64,000 bases of DNA, from contig JALGPY010000003.1 in NCBI GenBank assembly GCA_023055425.1, positions 23,247,001 through 23,311,000 of the forward strand. The letters run 5' to 3'. Origin of the DNA: Linanthus parryae (Eukaryota; Streptophyta; Magnoliopsida; Ericales; Polemoniaceae). The notes beneath the pieces are model-generated. The model was not told the origin of the DNA and did not search any database. It saw nothing but the letters and a program-made list of their open reading frames with translations. The position numbers and the translations under genes were made by a program. Below are positions 33,557 through 43,829 of the stretch, one piece after another (positions within the stretch are counted from its first letter, which is position 1; every line of letters starts with the position of its first letter).

Positions 33557-35370
33557 TTTAAAATAAAAAAAGAGAAGAATCGATAGTCTTGTAAAGTGGG
33601 GTATTTATTTACCCATTTAATATATCTTGACCCAATACGTCTACAGACTACCGCCCAAATGACGTCTCTTCATTATTGCCGTTGCGTGTGTAGTCAGCTT
33701 CAAGGAGAGCTTCTCGAGACTAGTCTAGTCTATCCATTAGTGCAGGACATGACTCCACCATGCATGGTTACAACTTCCGAGTGTTGACCACTTTTCAAGT
33801 GAGAGGTCTTATCCTCTTTTTCTCATTCACAACTTCATAAGAGTTGGGAAGTGCCAATCCCCACCTCCTGTATGAAAGCGGAATTGCCCCTCCGTCCATG
33901 GCCAAGACCCCAAGCAAGAGACGTCTTCTTCTTCTTTACTCAGACACCACCTACAACCAGCAGATACTGATGTCTTCTTAGGTACGATATTGATTTCATA
34001 TTTTTTTCTATCTTCTCTTATGCAAATCACTTAACTTGGCTCATCTTGTCTAGGGTTTAGTTTAGTTTCAAATAAGCCGTCCTACATGCTTTTGGGGACT
34101 TTTTTTTAAGTGTGTTTATAGTTAATACTCGTTCACTTATTTTTATGCAGATGAATCCAACAGTGGTTTCTATGTATAACAATCATCTTGATGTCAAAAC
34201 AGACTCCTCTCGTCTCCAAGATTTAGGTAAATTCCCATTTCCCTTCCTATTAACTGATTTGTGTCAATCAGTTTTCCATGTTCAATTCCTTGAATTTTTC
34301 CACTGATTAAAAGTTTATAAATGAGTCTAATACGTATTCCAAGTTGGTGATTTTATTTGTGCATTGATACCATTTAGCAACAGCTTGGGTAACATTCTAT
34401 ATCTTTTTTTAATAATAAAATGGTTTTAGGCCACTTGAATATTCCCATAAACTGTTGTTCGGAGATCTCAGAAAAAACAGGCTCGAGACTTGGGTAATAA
34501 AAGGGATGAAGAAGTACACTAAGTTCCTACTGCCAAATTGAAGTGGAAAGTCTGTAAGAATACTAATTCCAAGAAGGGAGATGTATCAGGCTTACCTACA
34601 ATGAGGTTGAATCTCTCGCTAATACATTTCATAGGAAATGGTTCTCTTTTGTATTATGTTACTTTATCATTTTTTAATAGTGTAGAATGATAAAATGAAA
34701 TCAAATGTTGAAAAGGGAGATGGTTCTGTTGAAAAGGGAGATGATTCTGGACGAGGGGAAAAAGAAGTGGCAATCTAATTGAATTCTGTAATGTTACTTC
34801 GACTTGAATATATTTTCCTACAATACATTAATCATGGATGACTTACAAGTCCGTTTGGCCATAATGATGTGGATTGTCGCACAATAAAAACATGCTTTGA
34901 ATTGGTACATATAATAAGCTATATGTGGCATACAAATAGTTCGGCGTGAGGAAGTAAGATTGTCAAAAAGAGGTGGAAGAATTAGAGTGAGGTGAAGGGT
35001 GGCTACCCTGCGGCCATTAAATCACGTCCGCCAAAAAGTAGGTAGCAGCCCCACGCGCATACTGGAGTGGAGGGGAGTGAGTTCCATTTCCATTAATTAT
35101 AGTTGTGACCCACATATTTGCGATGAAACTGTTTTGTACCCCCTTGCGTTTTTGTACCGGCGTAGAGTCCGTCCGGCTAGGTGATTTGCACATTTAGTCC
35201 CTCAATTGTTTAAACGTATTAATTCGAGTACCATATAAGAGATGGTGTAAAGGTTCTCTTATATTTGAGGAGACCTAATTAGTTGTTGGGGCAGTATCTG
35301 GTTTGTCGCCGCCCCCGCGAGGAGTTCGTGTGTGAGTGTTCTTTGCGAGGGTATTCGTTGGTGAGTTCTT
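33557..35370 (+). other. Unresolved region with possible exon remnants
   Basis: A few open segments are bounded by splice-like signals: MAKTPSKRRLLLLYSDTT near 33900, then gcag-bounded MNPTVVSMYNNHLDVK (34151-34225) ending at gtaaat, then a lysine-rich stretch near 34430-34780. I cannot assign a family and stops occur early. This may be a captured gene fragment or the upstream region of the Ulp1-like gene. No terminal inverted repeat of a DNA transposon was found here. Confidence 0.3.
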
Positions 35371-38300
35371 ATGGACGCTCCAGAAGATGAATCGGCTGTC
35401 CGGCAACTGGCTATGGCAAGAGCTCCTAATGTGAGGGCACAACCGCCCTCGAAGGCCGCGCGAGTGGGTAGTAGTCGGAGAGTTCCACCTAGGGCGCCGT
35501 CCACAATCGAAACCTGCGGACCCAATTCGACGGCGATTGGGAGTGATGATCCGAAGCCGGATGATGTAATAGAAGATCTAATCATCGTATTATCGGACGA
35601 GTCCGACGATGCCGGGGTAAGCCAATGAAACTGATGGCAATTGTTTGCATATTGTTGTCGTAGATATTAAATTTAATGAAACTGGCATAGTACATGATTG
35701 AAGAGAACTTGGAATAGTACATGATTGAAGAGAACTTGGAATCATGAAACCCGTGCTGCAAGTAGTGTAGGAAATCCAAAACTGGTTTTGCAAGTTATGA
35801 AATTGAATGAAAATGTCATACTATAGGTGTGCAATTTAATGAAATTTTTTTTGCACATCCGAAACTGTATGGTGGGAATTCTGAAATTTTAGAAGTGGTG
35901 TAATAGGTAGAAAAATTATAATTGGATACATGATACGCATTGTGACAATACACATTTGCGGGATCTAGTATTACTGGCAAGCCCGTAATATATGTAGCGC
36001 TAAGGTGGCGATGGAACTTCACATGATAGAAATATCAACCTTAGTTTGATTTTTTGAGGTGTAATACATATTCTGAAATGCTTGTAGTAATTGTTTAATG
36101 TGTTACCATTGATTGTTATGTGCAGGGCGAGGATGTTGATGGTACTGCAGCAGGTGGTGATGAGTCAGGCATCGTGGATGGGAAGGGGAAATTTATTTTT
36201 AACGTGAAATAGGAAATAATTGATGACCAGGAAAAGAATTACATTGATGCTGAGAAGGGGAAAAGTGTTGGTGTAATGGTTAGCGTGTAATTTTTAGTAT
36301 TCGATATCGTATGGATTTATGTTGTGTTGGATTAGGGGACTAACTGAAAAACCAATGAATGCAGAGGAATTTTGCCGGCAGTGAGATTGGCGATGCAGAC
36401 TTCCCTCCATGGGCCAATTGCTTTATGAATAAAGTCTCTACAATGATCGACACTAAAATATCTGCGTCTGCCCCCGCGGTGTTTACGTCAGAGTTAGGTA
36501 ACCGGTGTTCGTCTGAAAAACTTGTAGCCGCAGATAATTGTGACCATGACGTTGACAAGCTGGACACTCCACCGCAACGCCGGAAAAGGCGTCCGTTTCA
36601 ACAGAAGTTGAGTTCAGGTGGCCCGAAGTCCGACATCGATACGGAGGATGTTGATGTTGGAGATGTGGATCCTTATGGGGAATCCCTGGCGACGAAAAGG
36701 CGAGCCTTTGAAGGTATTGGAAGTCCATCTGTCTCGAACCTCATAGACGAAGTCGTTGTGATGAACTTAGGCGACGTTGCTGATAAGTATGCCAAGCATA
36801 CTGGCGTGGGGTTTAGCCGAAGTTCTACATCGTACAATTACGGCGTCGATCCATTTATGACACCCCCGTTGAAGAAAGTGTCGAAACATGCTCAGTTTCG
36901 AGGTTCTAATATTGATGTGGCGGAGCCATTGAACTTGGATGTAACGAAGAAGTTAGGCGTTGGAGAAAGGATTGTGAGGGGCCCCAATAGATTAGCTGCG
37001 AATTGTGGTAAATTTGTTGTAGTCGAATTCATGTACGGGACACCGAAAAACGGAGAAGAGTATCCTCTGAGAAGGAATGTGCCTGGGCCATCGATGGATG
37101 GATCCGTGAAGGAGCTGGTATCAATTGGACGTCGAAGAAACCCGCGCGGTAGTAAGCCGTTGGTACTGCCGGATGTGCTGTCAAGGGAGGCCCTCTTATT
37201 GTTCGAGTACTGCACTTGTGCGTCGGGAGCAATGGTATCCGATGAGGTCTGGTTTGGAACTATACTCATGATTATGTGGGGTTGGTTTAGTAGAAATGTT
37301 ATGTGTGTGACTCTCTCTAACCGACTAATTATTTTGTAGGGAGAAGATCGTGGACTTTGACGGCTCCCTTATTGTGAATAGGGGTCAAATTAAATGTATG
37401 AGGCCCAAGCAATGGTTTTCCAGCGAGGTATTTTATTGTAATGAATGTCGCCACCGGATCCGTTGATGCTGTATGGAATTACATGTGTCACTTCATATTT
37501 GCAAGAAATTTTCAGGTAATTGATGGAGTCGGTCGAGTATGCACCGCCTTGCACAGGATTGAGATGAATATCCAGAAGAAAGAACAGTGTACCTGGTTTC
37601 TTGGCACGTATGCCGGGGTAAGTCAGCCTATGTGACTCAGTCAAGATCTGTATAACTCCAACAAAATTTGTATGTTTTACCTAACAATTTATGTTATGGC
37701 AGATGGGTAAAGGGTCGAGCGTATTTTTGGAGCGAGACATACTCGGAAATATGGAAGACGTTGAAAGGGTAATTTTGTTTTTATTATAATTGGCATTGGT
37801 TTAATAATGTTGCTATTGGCACGTAAATGGGGTATCAACAACCCAATGGATTTGATAAATAGATAAGATGTGCGTGGGTATCGCAGCAAGTCGATTCTTA
37901 TTGCCAGTTATATTTTATTTGTATTATTCAGCTGTGTGTATTGGCGTATTAGTAATATTTGCATTGTATTTGCAACGTACTACTCTGTCCCAGCTCTTGC
38001 CCATCATTGGAAATATTTGACTCGTATATGGGTCACTTTGACCGGGTGATTTCGATAGCAAAATAATGCGATTTTTCGACAATTTTTTCACGGTGTTATA
38101 GAGCAACTTATACTCTACAACACCATGAAAAAATTATCAAAAAATTAAATTATTTTGCTATCCAAATCACCGAATCAAAGTGACCCAGTGAATAGTGGTA
38201 AAAGTCAAAATGATGGGGAAGAGCTGGGACAGAGGTAGTAGCTTCTATTGCCATGCTTGGTAGGGGGCAATCATTGGATTCTGTTATGCATAGAACTGAA

Positions 38301-39091
38301 TTCATGCGTGATTTATGTCATGGATCCAAAGGCGTACGACCCGAAGAAGCACTGTAACAACAAAGCCCGGAAGGTAACATAATGTAGGCGTTATATATCT
38401 GGACCATGCATGATGCTGTTTCGATGAATATGCACCATTATTGTAATGGAAATTAACTGATATTGACCAGTTGTATGTTTAATATTTGAATCCAGACTCA
38501 AGGGCTGCGCACCCAGACCCAAATCGTTGATCTGGTAAGAGAACTAGTACTTTAGTCAAGTGGTATGTCCTGAATTGCATAGTAATGAGCTGTTGGTTTG
38601 CTGTATTTGTAGATCAAACATCTTGACGACGCATTGCGCTTAATGTTCGATGACCAATATGTGTATGAATTGAATGCGTTCCGAATCGTCTTCCCTGCCT
38701 GGATTCCGCAACAGCCTAACTCGTGCGTTATAACGACCTCCTTTTTATTTATTACTTGCATTTTGTACATTTAACGAAGATGCAGTCATAAATTATTATT
38801 GAAATGTTCAGGTACGACTGCGGTCCCTTCGTATGTATGTTCATGTTGTATGTGGACTTGTTCATACTTGCTAGTCAGTGCAAGGTGGAGAAAGATGTCT
38901 CTACAGTGAGGCCTTGGCTAGCCGGGTTGCTTGTGTTGTATGCCGGGAATGGTGTCCGTCCCCAAATGATGAATAGGGTGGGTATGATGAATTATATAGT
39001 TGATAACTTTCCACATATGGGCCCTCGATACGTGCGGTACTACAAGTCGGAAGGTATTGTCAATGCTGGTTGCATTATTAGTCAGATATAG
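35371..39091 (+). CDS. Ulp1-like (C48) cysteine protease, transposon-type, ten exons
   Basis: Gene model: 35371-35616, 36126-36278, 36365 to about 37240, about 37340-37427, 37516-37617, 37703-37768, 38242-38373, 38496-38534, 38613-38722, 38812-39091. Exons 5-10 join in phase at GT-AG sites. The C-terminal half is a SUMO-protease-type domain: MRPKQWFSSE/VIDGV, LPCLVGGNHWILLCIEL (catalytic His), VIYVMDP (Asp), WIPQQPNS (oxyanion Gln), YDCGPFVCMFM (Cys). All four residues are present. The N-terminal part is Ser/Pro/acid-rich and unassigned. Exon 2 carries a TAG at 36210-36212, and the exon 3-4 junction is not settled. Ulp1-like genes of this kind are known cargo of plant Mutator-like elements (Kaonashi). 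A MITE lies in intron 6. Function in SUMO or related deconjugation is inferred. Confidence 0.75.
37981..38236. repeat. MITE in intron 6 of the Ulp1-like gene
   Basis: A 256-bp, nearly full-length inverted repeat. It begins ctctgtcccagctcttgccc and ends gggaagagctgggacagag, and the inner arms gggtcactttgaccgggtgatttcg and aaatcaccgaatcaaagtgaccca also pair. The ends resemble mariner/Stowaway-type MITEs of the CTCTGTCCCA kind. The right end is only 5 bp from the splice acceptor of exon 7. Confidence 0.75.
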
Positions 39092-40348
39092 TATAGTCGG
39101 AAGACGTATGTGTTAGGTGTGGCGAGACCACAGTGGCGGAAGAACGTTTTGAGTAGTCCACTAATTTTTGTAGGTTCACAACCGTGGGATAGTTGTTTGG
39201 CACGAAGTAATGTACATGATGCAGTATCCAGTTTTGAAGTTGACATTGGGGTTGCGAGTGGTGAAGGTGGCTGTGGATTTTGTATGCTTTTGGGTATGTG
39301 AACTGTAGCGGTTATTTTGGAAACGTAGGCCATGATGGCATTTTGGTAGCTTGCTGTTATTGTTTTGTAATGAAGGTAACATACCGGAACTGGGTGTGCA
39401 GTTGATGCGTAGTACTTCCTGTTATCCGGATGTATTAGTAAATTTGGCATGTAATGTTACTGGGTTATTGCTATTTATGACGCCTGTAAGGGTTAAATTT
39501 TTTAATGATGTCTTACAATTGTTACCTCATCTTAGTGTGCCTTCATCAAGGTGTTTGTTTTGACGCTTGTCCCTGATGACAGTTGTTTAAACGGAAGGTG
39601 ATATTGCCTGATGAAATTGGGTGATGAAATTGTTTAAAAATGTTATAATCTGTTATGATAATCTGTTTTGTAAAGTCTGTAATTGGTGAGATATGTGTCA
39701 AACACACTGTGTTCATGTGATTTTTATAGGGTAGTTAGAAGGCGACATGTTCTTGAATGAGAGTTTGAGAAGTGTGGATATGTTGGATTGGTTGGACAAT
39801 GGAATTACAAGTCGTCGATGCTTCCGGTTGTATGCCCTTGTCATTTGCCCAGCTGAATAAAACGTTTTAGATGGAGTCCGCATACACTGACATTGAGTTC
39901 TTTATACATTTGTATGTGTAATTTATAAGTCCAATCTATGATTTGGATGTAGTGATTGTATTATCCTTTTTTGATTGTGAGAATTGACTAATTTGATATG
40001 AAGATCTTTGGCGGATACTTTCCCAGTACCAAACAAGATATGCAAGTTGGGCAGATGATGTGGCAACAGGTAGCTTTATTGCAGTACCTCACATGTTGGT
40101 TGACAGGAACAACGATTTGATACGTCAATGGTATTGTTTATTTATATAGAGTAGCCCGGTGATGTACTGACATGTCCCAATTTGTGGCAACCTATGGTGT
40201 CCACTGTGGAGCACATATTATTGATGGCCACTAATTCTTTTTCCAACGTATCACCAGTAATGCCCCACGTCTATAAATTACAACAACTATCGTCACAAAT
40301 ATTGAGTAGTTAGATTATTTTTGGTAGGATTCGAACGGTGAAAAAGTT
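39092..40348. other. No gene recognised
   Basis: AT-rich sequence, probably the 3' untranslated and intergenic region of the Ulp1-like gene. No ORF here has a supported product. Confidence 0.5.
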
Positions 40349-41080
40349 ATGCCGGATCATCGGCACAACCCACCGACACCCAATACGGTCCATCGTTCTG
40401 GGTCACCTATCATCAAACCACAGAACCTTAACAGGGGAGAAGGTCGCTTTACCATGAGCCACGGACGGCACGAGGCTTACCTGGTTCATACATCATACCC
40501 AATTCGAAGTTTTACCGGGTATGTAGTTAATCAGCCACATAATATCCGTGGTGAGCACTGGAAGGTTGGAAACGTAGTTGTGGAACCTCTCGGAAGGGTA
40601 TACGATGAATTTGTCGCCGTTTTGGCCGGTGATAATTACCGTAACGCTGGAAGGATGTTGGGTGGCGTCCTGAAAACGAGGGTCTTGTTTTGGAATTGCT
40701 CTGGAACCTGCCTATGCAACTATCGGTAGATGGTTGCGCTATTGCGGCGAAACGACGCATTTGACGTAGCTGTATTTATTCTCGGTGCCGTAGAGGATGA
40801 AACAACAGTTCAATACTGGCGGGATTTGGGCATGACTGGTTCAGCTAACCAATCAATTGGGTTTGGTGGCCCAGTAGCTACTGTTAGGTGGGATCCAACC
40901 GTCGTAGACGTAACGGCGTCCGTGGATGGTTTTGCCGGCAGTGATGGGACGGCTACGCTGGCAGTGAGCATTGAACGATTGGGATTTGCAGCTGCTGTTG
41001 CTGATGCATTCTCCAAATTGGGTGAGTTCAATTCCCGTAACGGCAGTGTCTCTCCCCCTGGTCCGAGCAACGGTGTGTAA
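40349..41080 (+). pseudogene. EEP (endonuclease/exonuclease/phosphatase)-like ORF with one in-frame stop
   Basis: One reading frame from MPDHRHNPPTPNTVHRSGSP to 41080 is broken only by TAG 40727-40729. The first part (EAYLVHTSYPIRSFTGYVV, EHWKVGNVVVEP) is of unknown type. The second begins TRVLFWNCSGTC, like the xxxWNCRG start of LINE-type apurinic endonucleases, then DVAVFILGAVEDE and FGGPVATVRWDPTVVDVTA, which fit the DIVCLQET and GGxxLLW strands of that fold. The catalytic C-terminal half (GDFN, SDH) is absent. The family call is inference. A diverged second copy is at 62369-62950 (minus), which has no stop at the matching position. It lies 365 bp upstream of the XRCC3-like gene, same strand. 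Confidence 0.5.
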
Positions 41081-41420
41081 CCAATCTTGGACGTCGTATA
41101 TTTGTAGCATTTACGTGTTATTTGCGGGCTGTTATTAGTAGTTGTTATGTCTCCAGGTGAGTTGTTATTGTCTGTTTTTGTTTTTTGTTGTAAAATTTAA
41201 TTTCAGAAAAGTCTTATTTACGGGTAATATTGGGTTTGATGTAATGGCAGTGTTTATCATTTTATATTGCATATTCTTTGGATACATGAATTTGAAGTTT
41301 GATTATATATGATATTTGACAGCAGTGGAAGCTAGTATATTGTCTTCTCCGAAATGATTAATAAATTTGAACCATTGTGGACTATATATAAGATAGTATA
41401 TCAGTGGCTACTCACTAACC

Positions 41421-41442
41421 CACCCCCTCCCCCCCCCCCCCC
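41421..41442. repeat. C-rich tract directly before the XRCC3-like start codon
   Basis: caccccctcc followed by a run of C to 41442, 3 nt before ATG 41446. At least 14 consecutive C are present. It would form part of the 5' leader. Confidence 0.8.
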
Positions 41443-41445
41443 AAG

Positions 41446-42381
41446 ATGCCCTTCATGAATTACCCACGTGTTGTCCACCGTCTTCCCATGACAACGCCAA
41501 AGATTTCCACAGGTTGCCCCAAAATCGATAACTTCCTTGGTGGTGGTGTCCAGTGCGGCTCAATCACCAAGTTCGTAGGGGAAAGTGCCGTAGGAAAAAC
41601 TCAACTGGCATTGCAGTTGTTGTTTCAGTCAATCCGGCGTGGCAGCAACGGCGGTGCAGCGGCGTCTGCCTTCTATATTCACACTGACCTTCCATACCCC
41701 GCGAGACGCGTATGCCAATTAGCACGCGAGTTCACCCGGTTGAACTTGTACGAAAACTCTTTTGGTGACCCGTGCGAAAAAATATTAGTCGAGCATGTGG
41801 CAACCGTATCAGAGCTGGTTGCGACCCTCAACATGATTGAATCCTCTCTGGTGAACCCCTCTTCGATCGATCCGGTAAGATTGATTGTCATAGACTCTAT
41901 AACTTCCCTCTTCCGATCTCAATTTGGTCTTACTCCAACGGAATTGAAACGCAGACTTAATATGTTTTTCCGCGTTGCTAGCCAGTTGAAGAGTATAGCC
42001 TACCGTTTTTCCATTGCCGTGGTCGTTACCAACGAAGTGTCGGATGAAGTTTCGTATGTAGATGGCTCACAGTCATCACATCGGCACAGTAACTTTTACC
42101 CACTAGTAACATCTGGACGACCTGTAATCCCATCACTGGGATTATCGTGGTCAAACTGCGTTAACACCAGAATTCTTATGTCGTTTGAGTTTGTTACCCC
42201 TGGTGAAAGGGCCAGAATATACGGCGGTGGTGTACGTACTGTTGAAATCGGGAATGGAGTTTGCGATGATACCGTAGCCGTGACGACTCAACAACGCAAG
42301 ATGTCGGTGTTATTCTCGCCGTATTTGGGAAATTGCTTTTGTTTGTACGTGGTTACCCCCGTTGGATGTGTGGGGGTGTGA
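41446..42381 (+). CDS. XRCC3-like RecA/Rad51-family recombinase paralogue, intronless
   Basis: A 311-residue frame, about the length of plant XRCC3. The RecA core is complete: TGCPKIDNFLGGGVQCGSIT (19-41), Walker A GESAVGKT (45-52), ASAFYIHTDLPYPARRV (the XRCC3-type IHTEFPFP segment), FGDPCEKILVEHV, Walker B LIVIDSI (146-152) then SLFRSQF, AVVVTNEVSDEV, LGLSWSNCVNTRIL and QRKMSVLFSP. XRCC3 acts with RAD51C in RAD51 filament and crossover reactions in the nucleus. Host plant XRCC3 genes have several introns; this one has none and lies among transposon genes, so it is a captured or retro-derived copy. No stop or frameshift is seen. No poly-A tail follows the stop. Orthology to XRCC3 rather than another paralogue is judged by motif only. 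Confidence 0.85.
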   Translation: MPFMNYPRVVHRLPMTTPKISTGCPKIDNFLGGGVQCGSITKFVGESAVGKTQLALQLLFQSIRRGSNGGAAASAFYIHTDLPYPARRVCQLAREFTRLNLYENSFGDPCEKILVEHVATVSELVATLNMIESSLVNPSSIDPVRLIVIDSITSLFRSQFGLTPTELKRRLNMFFRVASQLKSIAYRFSIAVVVTNEVSDEVSYVDGSQSSHRHSNFYPLVTSGRPVIPSLGLSWSNCVNTRILMSFEFVTPGERARIYGGGVRTVEIGNGVCDDTVAVTTQQRKMSVLFSPYLGNCFCLYVVTPVGCVGV

Positions 42382-43119
42382 TGCTTATTTGTGTTTTTGT
42401 TATGACCCTTTTATCTTGGTAACCTCGTTTCGTCGTTTGATTTGTAGCATTGAATTGTAGCATATCCAAATGTGTGGCACCTAGTGTTCTAATAATGTTA
42501 GATGCAGTGGTGATTCATGAAAATTAAAACACAGAATAGCAGCTTCGATCCCGAACACCACATCAGTAATGCTGGCCATAAGGAAACGTTGTGAGAAAAA
42601 CATTATTTTGCTCATCACTTGCTGCCGAGTAGTGGGAAATGTATGTTTGCGAGCACAATTAACAACCCATTAAGGTGACACTGTTTTGGAAAATTAAATG
42701 ACCGTACACTACACTACATCGAGTGCACTAAAATAATTAGATGTTATTAGATGGACGATTCAAGAGATCTAGCGTGGAGAGAAATTGCGGAATGCGGAAC
42801 GCGCCACACATCTGGTAATGCAAGGATAGCAACATGGCGAATCTGCACAGGGGGAGGTGCAATGTTTAATATCCCTGCAAACAAATATCCTTGTTTGTTA
42901 TAACAGCATGTCGACCCATTTGTCTGTGTATGGTTACCTGTAAATGTAATGTCCTTCAATGCTCTGCCTCGGTGGTCATACTGAATTGGTGACTGGTACA
43001 TAGCTCTGTTTGTTTGCCTGCATCATTAACACACCCGTACCTACATGGCTTCAGACCCCTGAAAATAAAGGCGGGATACGCGTATCAGCTTAACGTTACG
43101 ATGAGTGAGAATTTGATGT
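42382..43119 (-). other. No clear gene; possible 3' region of the MULE transposase
   Basis: The minus-strand transposase frame ends in unrecognisable sequence near 43120. Nothing further downstream on that strand is supported. Confidence 0.35.
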
Positions 43120-43518
43120 TTATTGAATTTGTTTATAAAATAAAAATCTTTTTTGACATGACGCGCCATGGTTGCCTGCTCCTGCTCGGCAAACCTTTTT
43201 TCCCCATCCACCCCACTTATCCGGATTGTATCTGTTGACGACGGTGCAGTTGACATTAGTCGCGTTTGTTCCACCACAGCATTTTCCGCAGTCATTATGC
43301 TGCAGAATTGTGCCAAAGGAATCAACCATTGCTGGTGGTGCGACATATCCGCGCAGCGACTGAGTCCAATTTCTCCTGCCCGGTATAGCCTGAAACCCCG
43401 TGCGGTATGTCATTGCGAAGGTCCTGCAGCTGTACATGTCATCGACATACAGCTGTGGGTCCAGATTGCGATCCAACATTACAGTCACCGCATGTTCACA
43501 CGGAACCCCAATTGTTTG
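43120..43518 (-). pseudogene. MULE transposase, C-terminal part (SWIM zinc finger onward)
   Basis: The minus strand encodes QTIGVPCEHAVTVML, the second half of the SWIM zinc finger (C-x-C...C-x-H), then YVDDMYSCRTFAMTYRTGFQ and AIPGRRNW, which match the region after the finger in plant MuDR-type transposases. The first half (CTCGQWQ) is on the other side of the CACTA element at 55.8 kb. Removing that element and one ttg target copy restores the frame exactly: CTCGQWQ runs into TIGVPCEHA. The end beyond APPAMVDSF is not recognisable. Confidence 0.85.
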
Positions 43519-43650
43519 CACTACAACAAATATGACATTTGTTGACAGTTTTTTTGTCGACAGACGATTTTATGTCGATGGTTACGCGATTAATCGACAA
43601 TATCAGAATTTGTCGATGCTCATGATATTTTTTGTCGACCTTTTAGTTAT
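43519..43650. repeat. CACTA left terminus and subterminal repeats
   Basis: After CACTACAACAAAT come several copies of a TTTGTCGA/TCGACAAA motif (gttgacag, tttttgtcgacag, ttatgtcgatgg, aatcgacaatat, atttgtcgatgc, ttttgtcgacc). These are the likely TNPA-type binding sites. Confidence 0.85.
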
Positions 43651-43829
43651 TATTTTATCATTCTCAATAATGTGGTCAATATATTGTGATTATTTATCCG
43701 ATTTTGACATTACTTACATAGTGACATTTTTTTTTGTCAACTCCTGCTTTAAAAATTTGGAGGGTAACTTATTAATTTTTCCCGCACTCCCAAATTGTAA
43801 GGAGGGAATAAAAAATTAATTCCCCCCAC

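Noticed and set aside
33557..35370. Left terminal inverted repeat of the MULE
   Set aside because: I compared this stretch with the right part of the window by eye and found no convincing inverted match. The end may lie outside the window.
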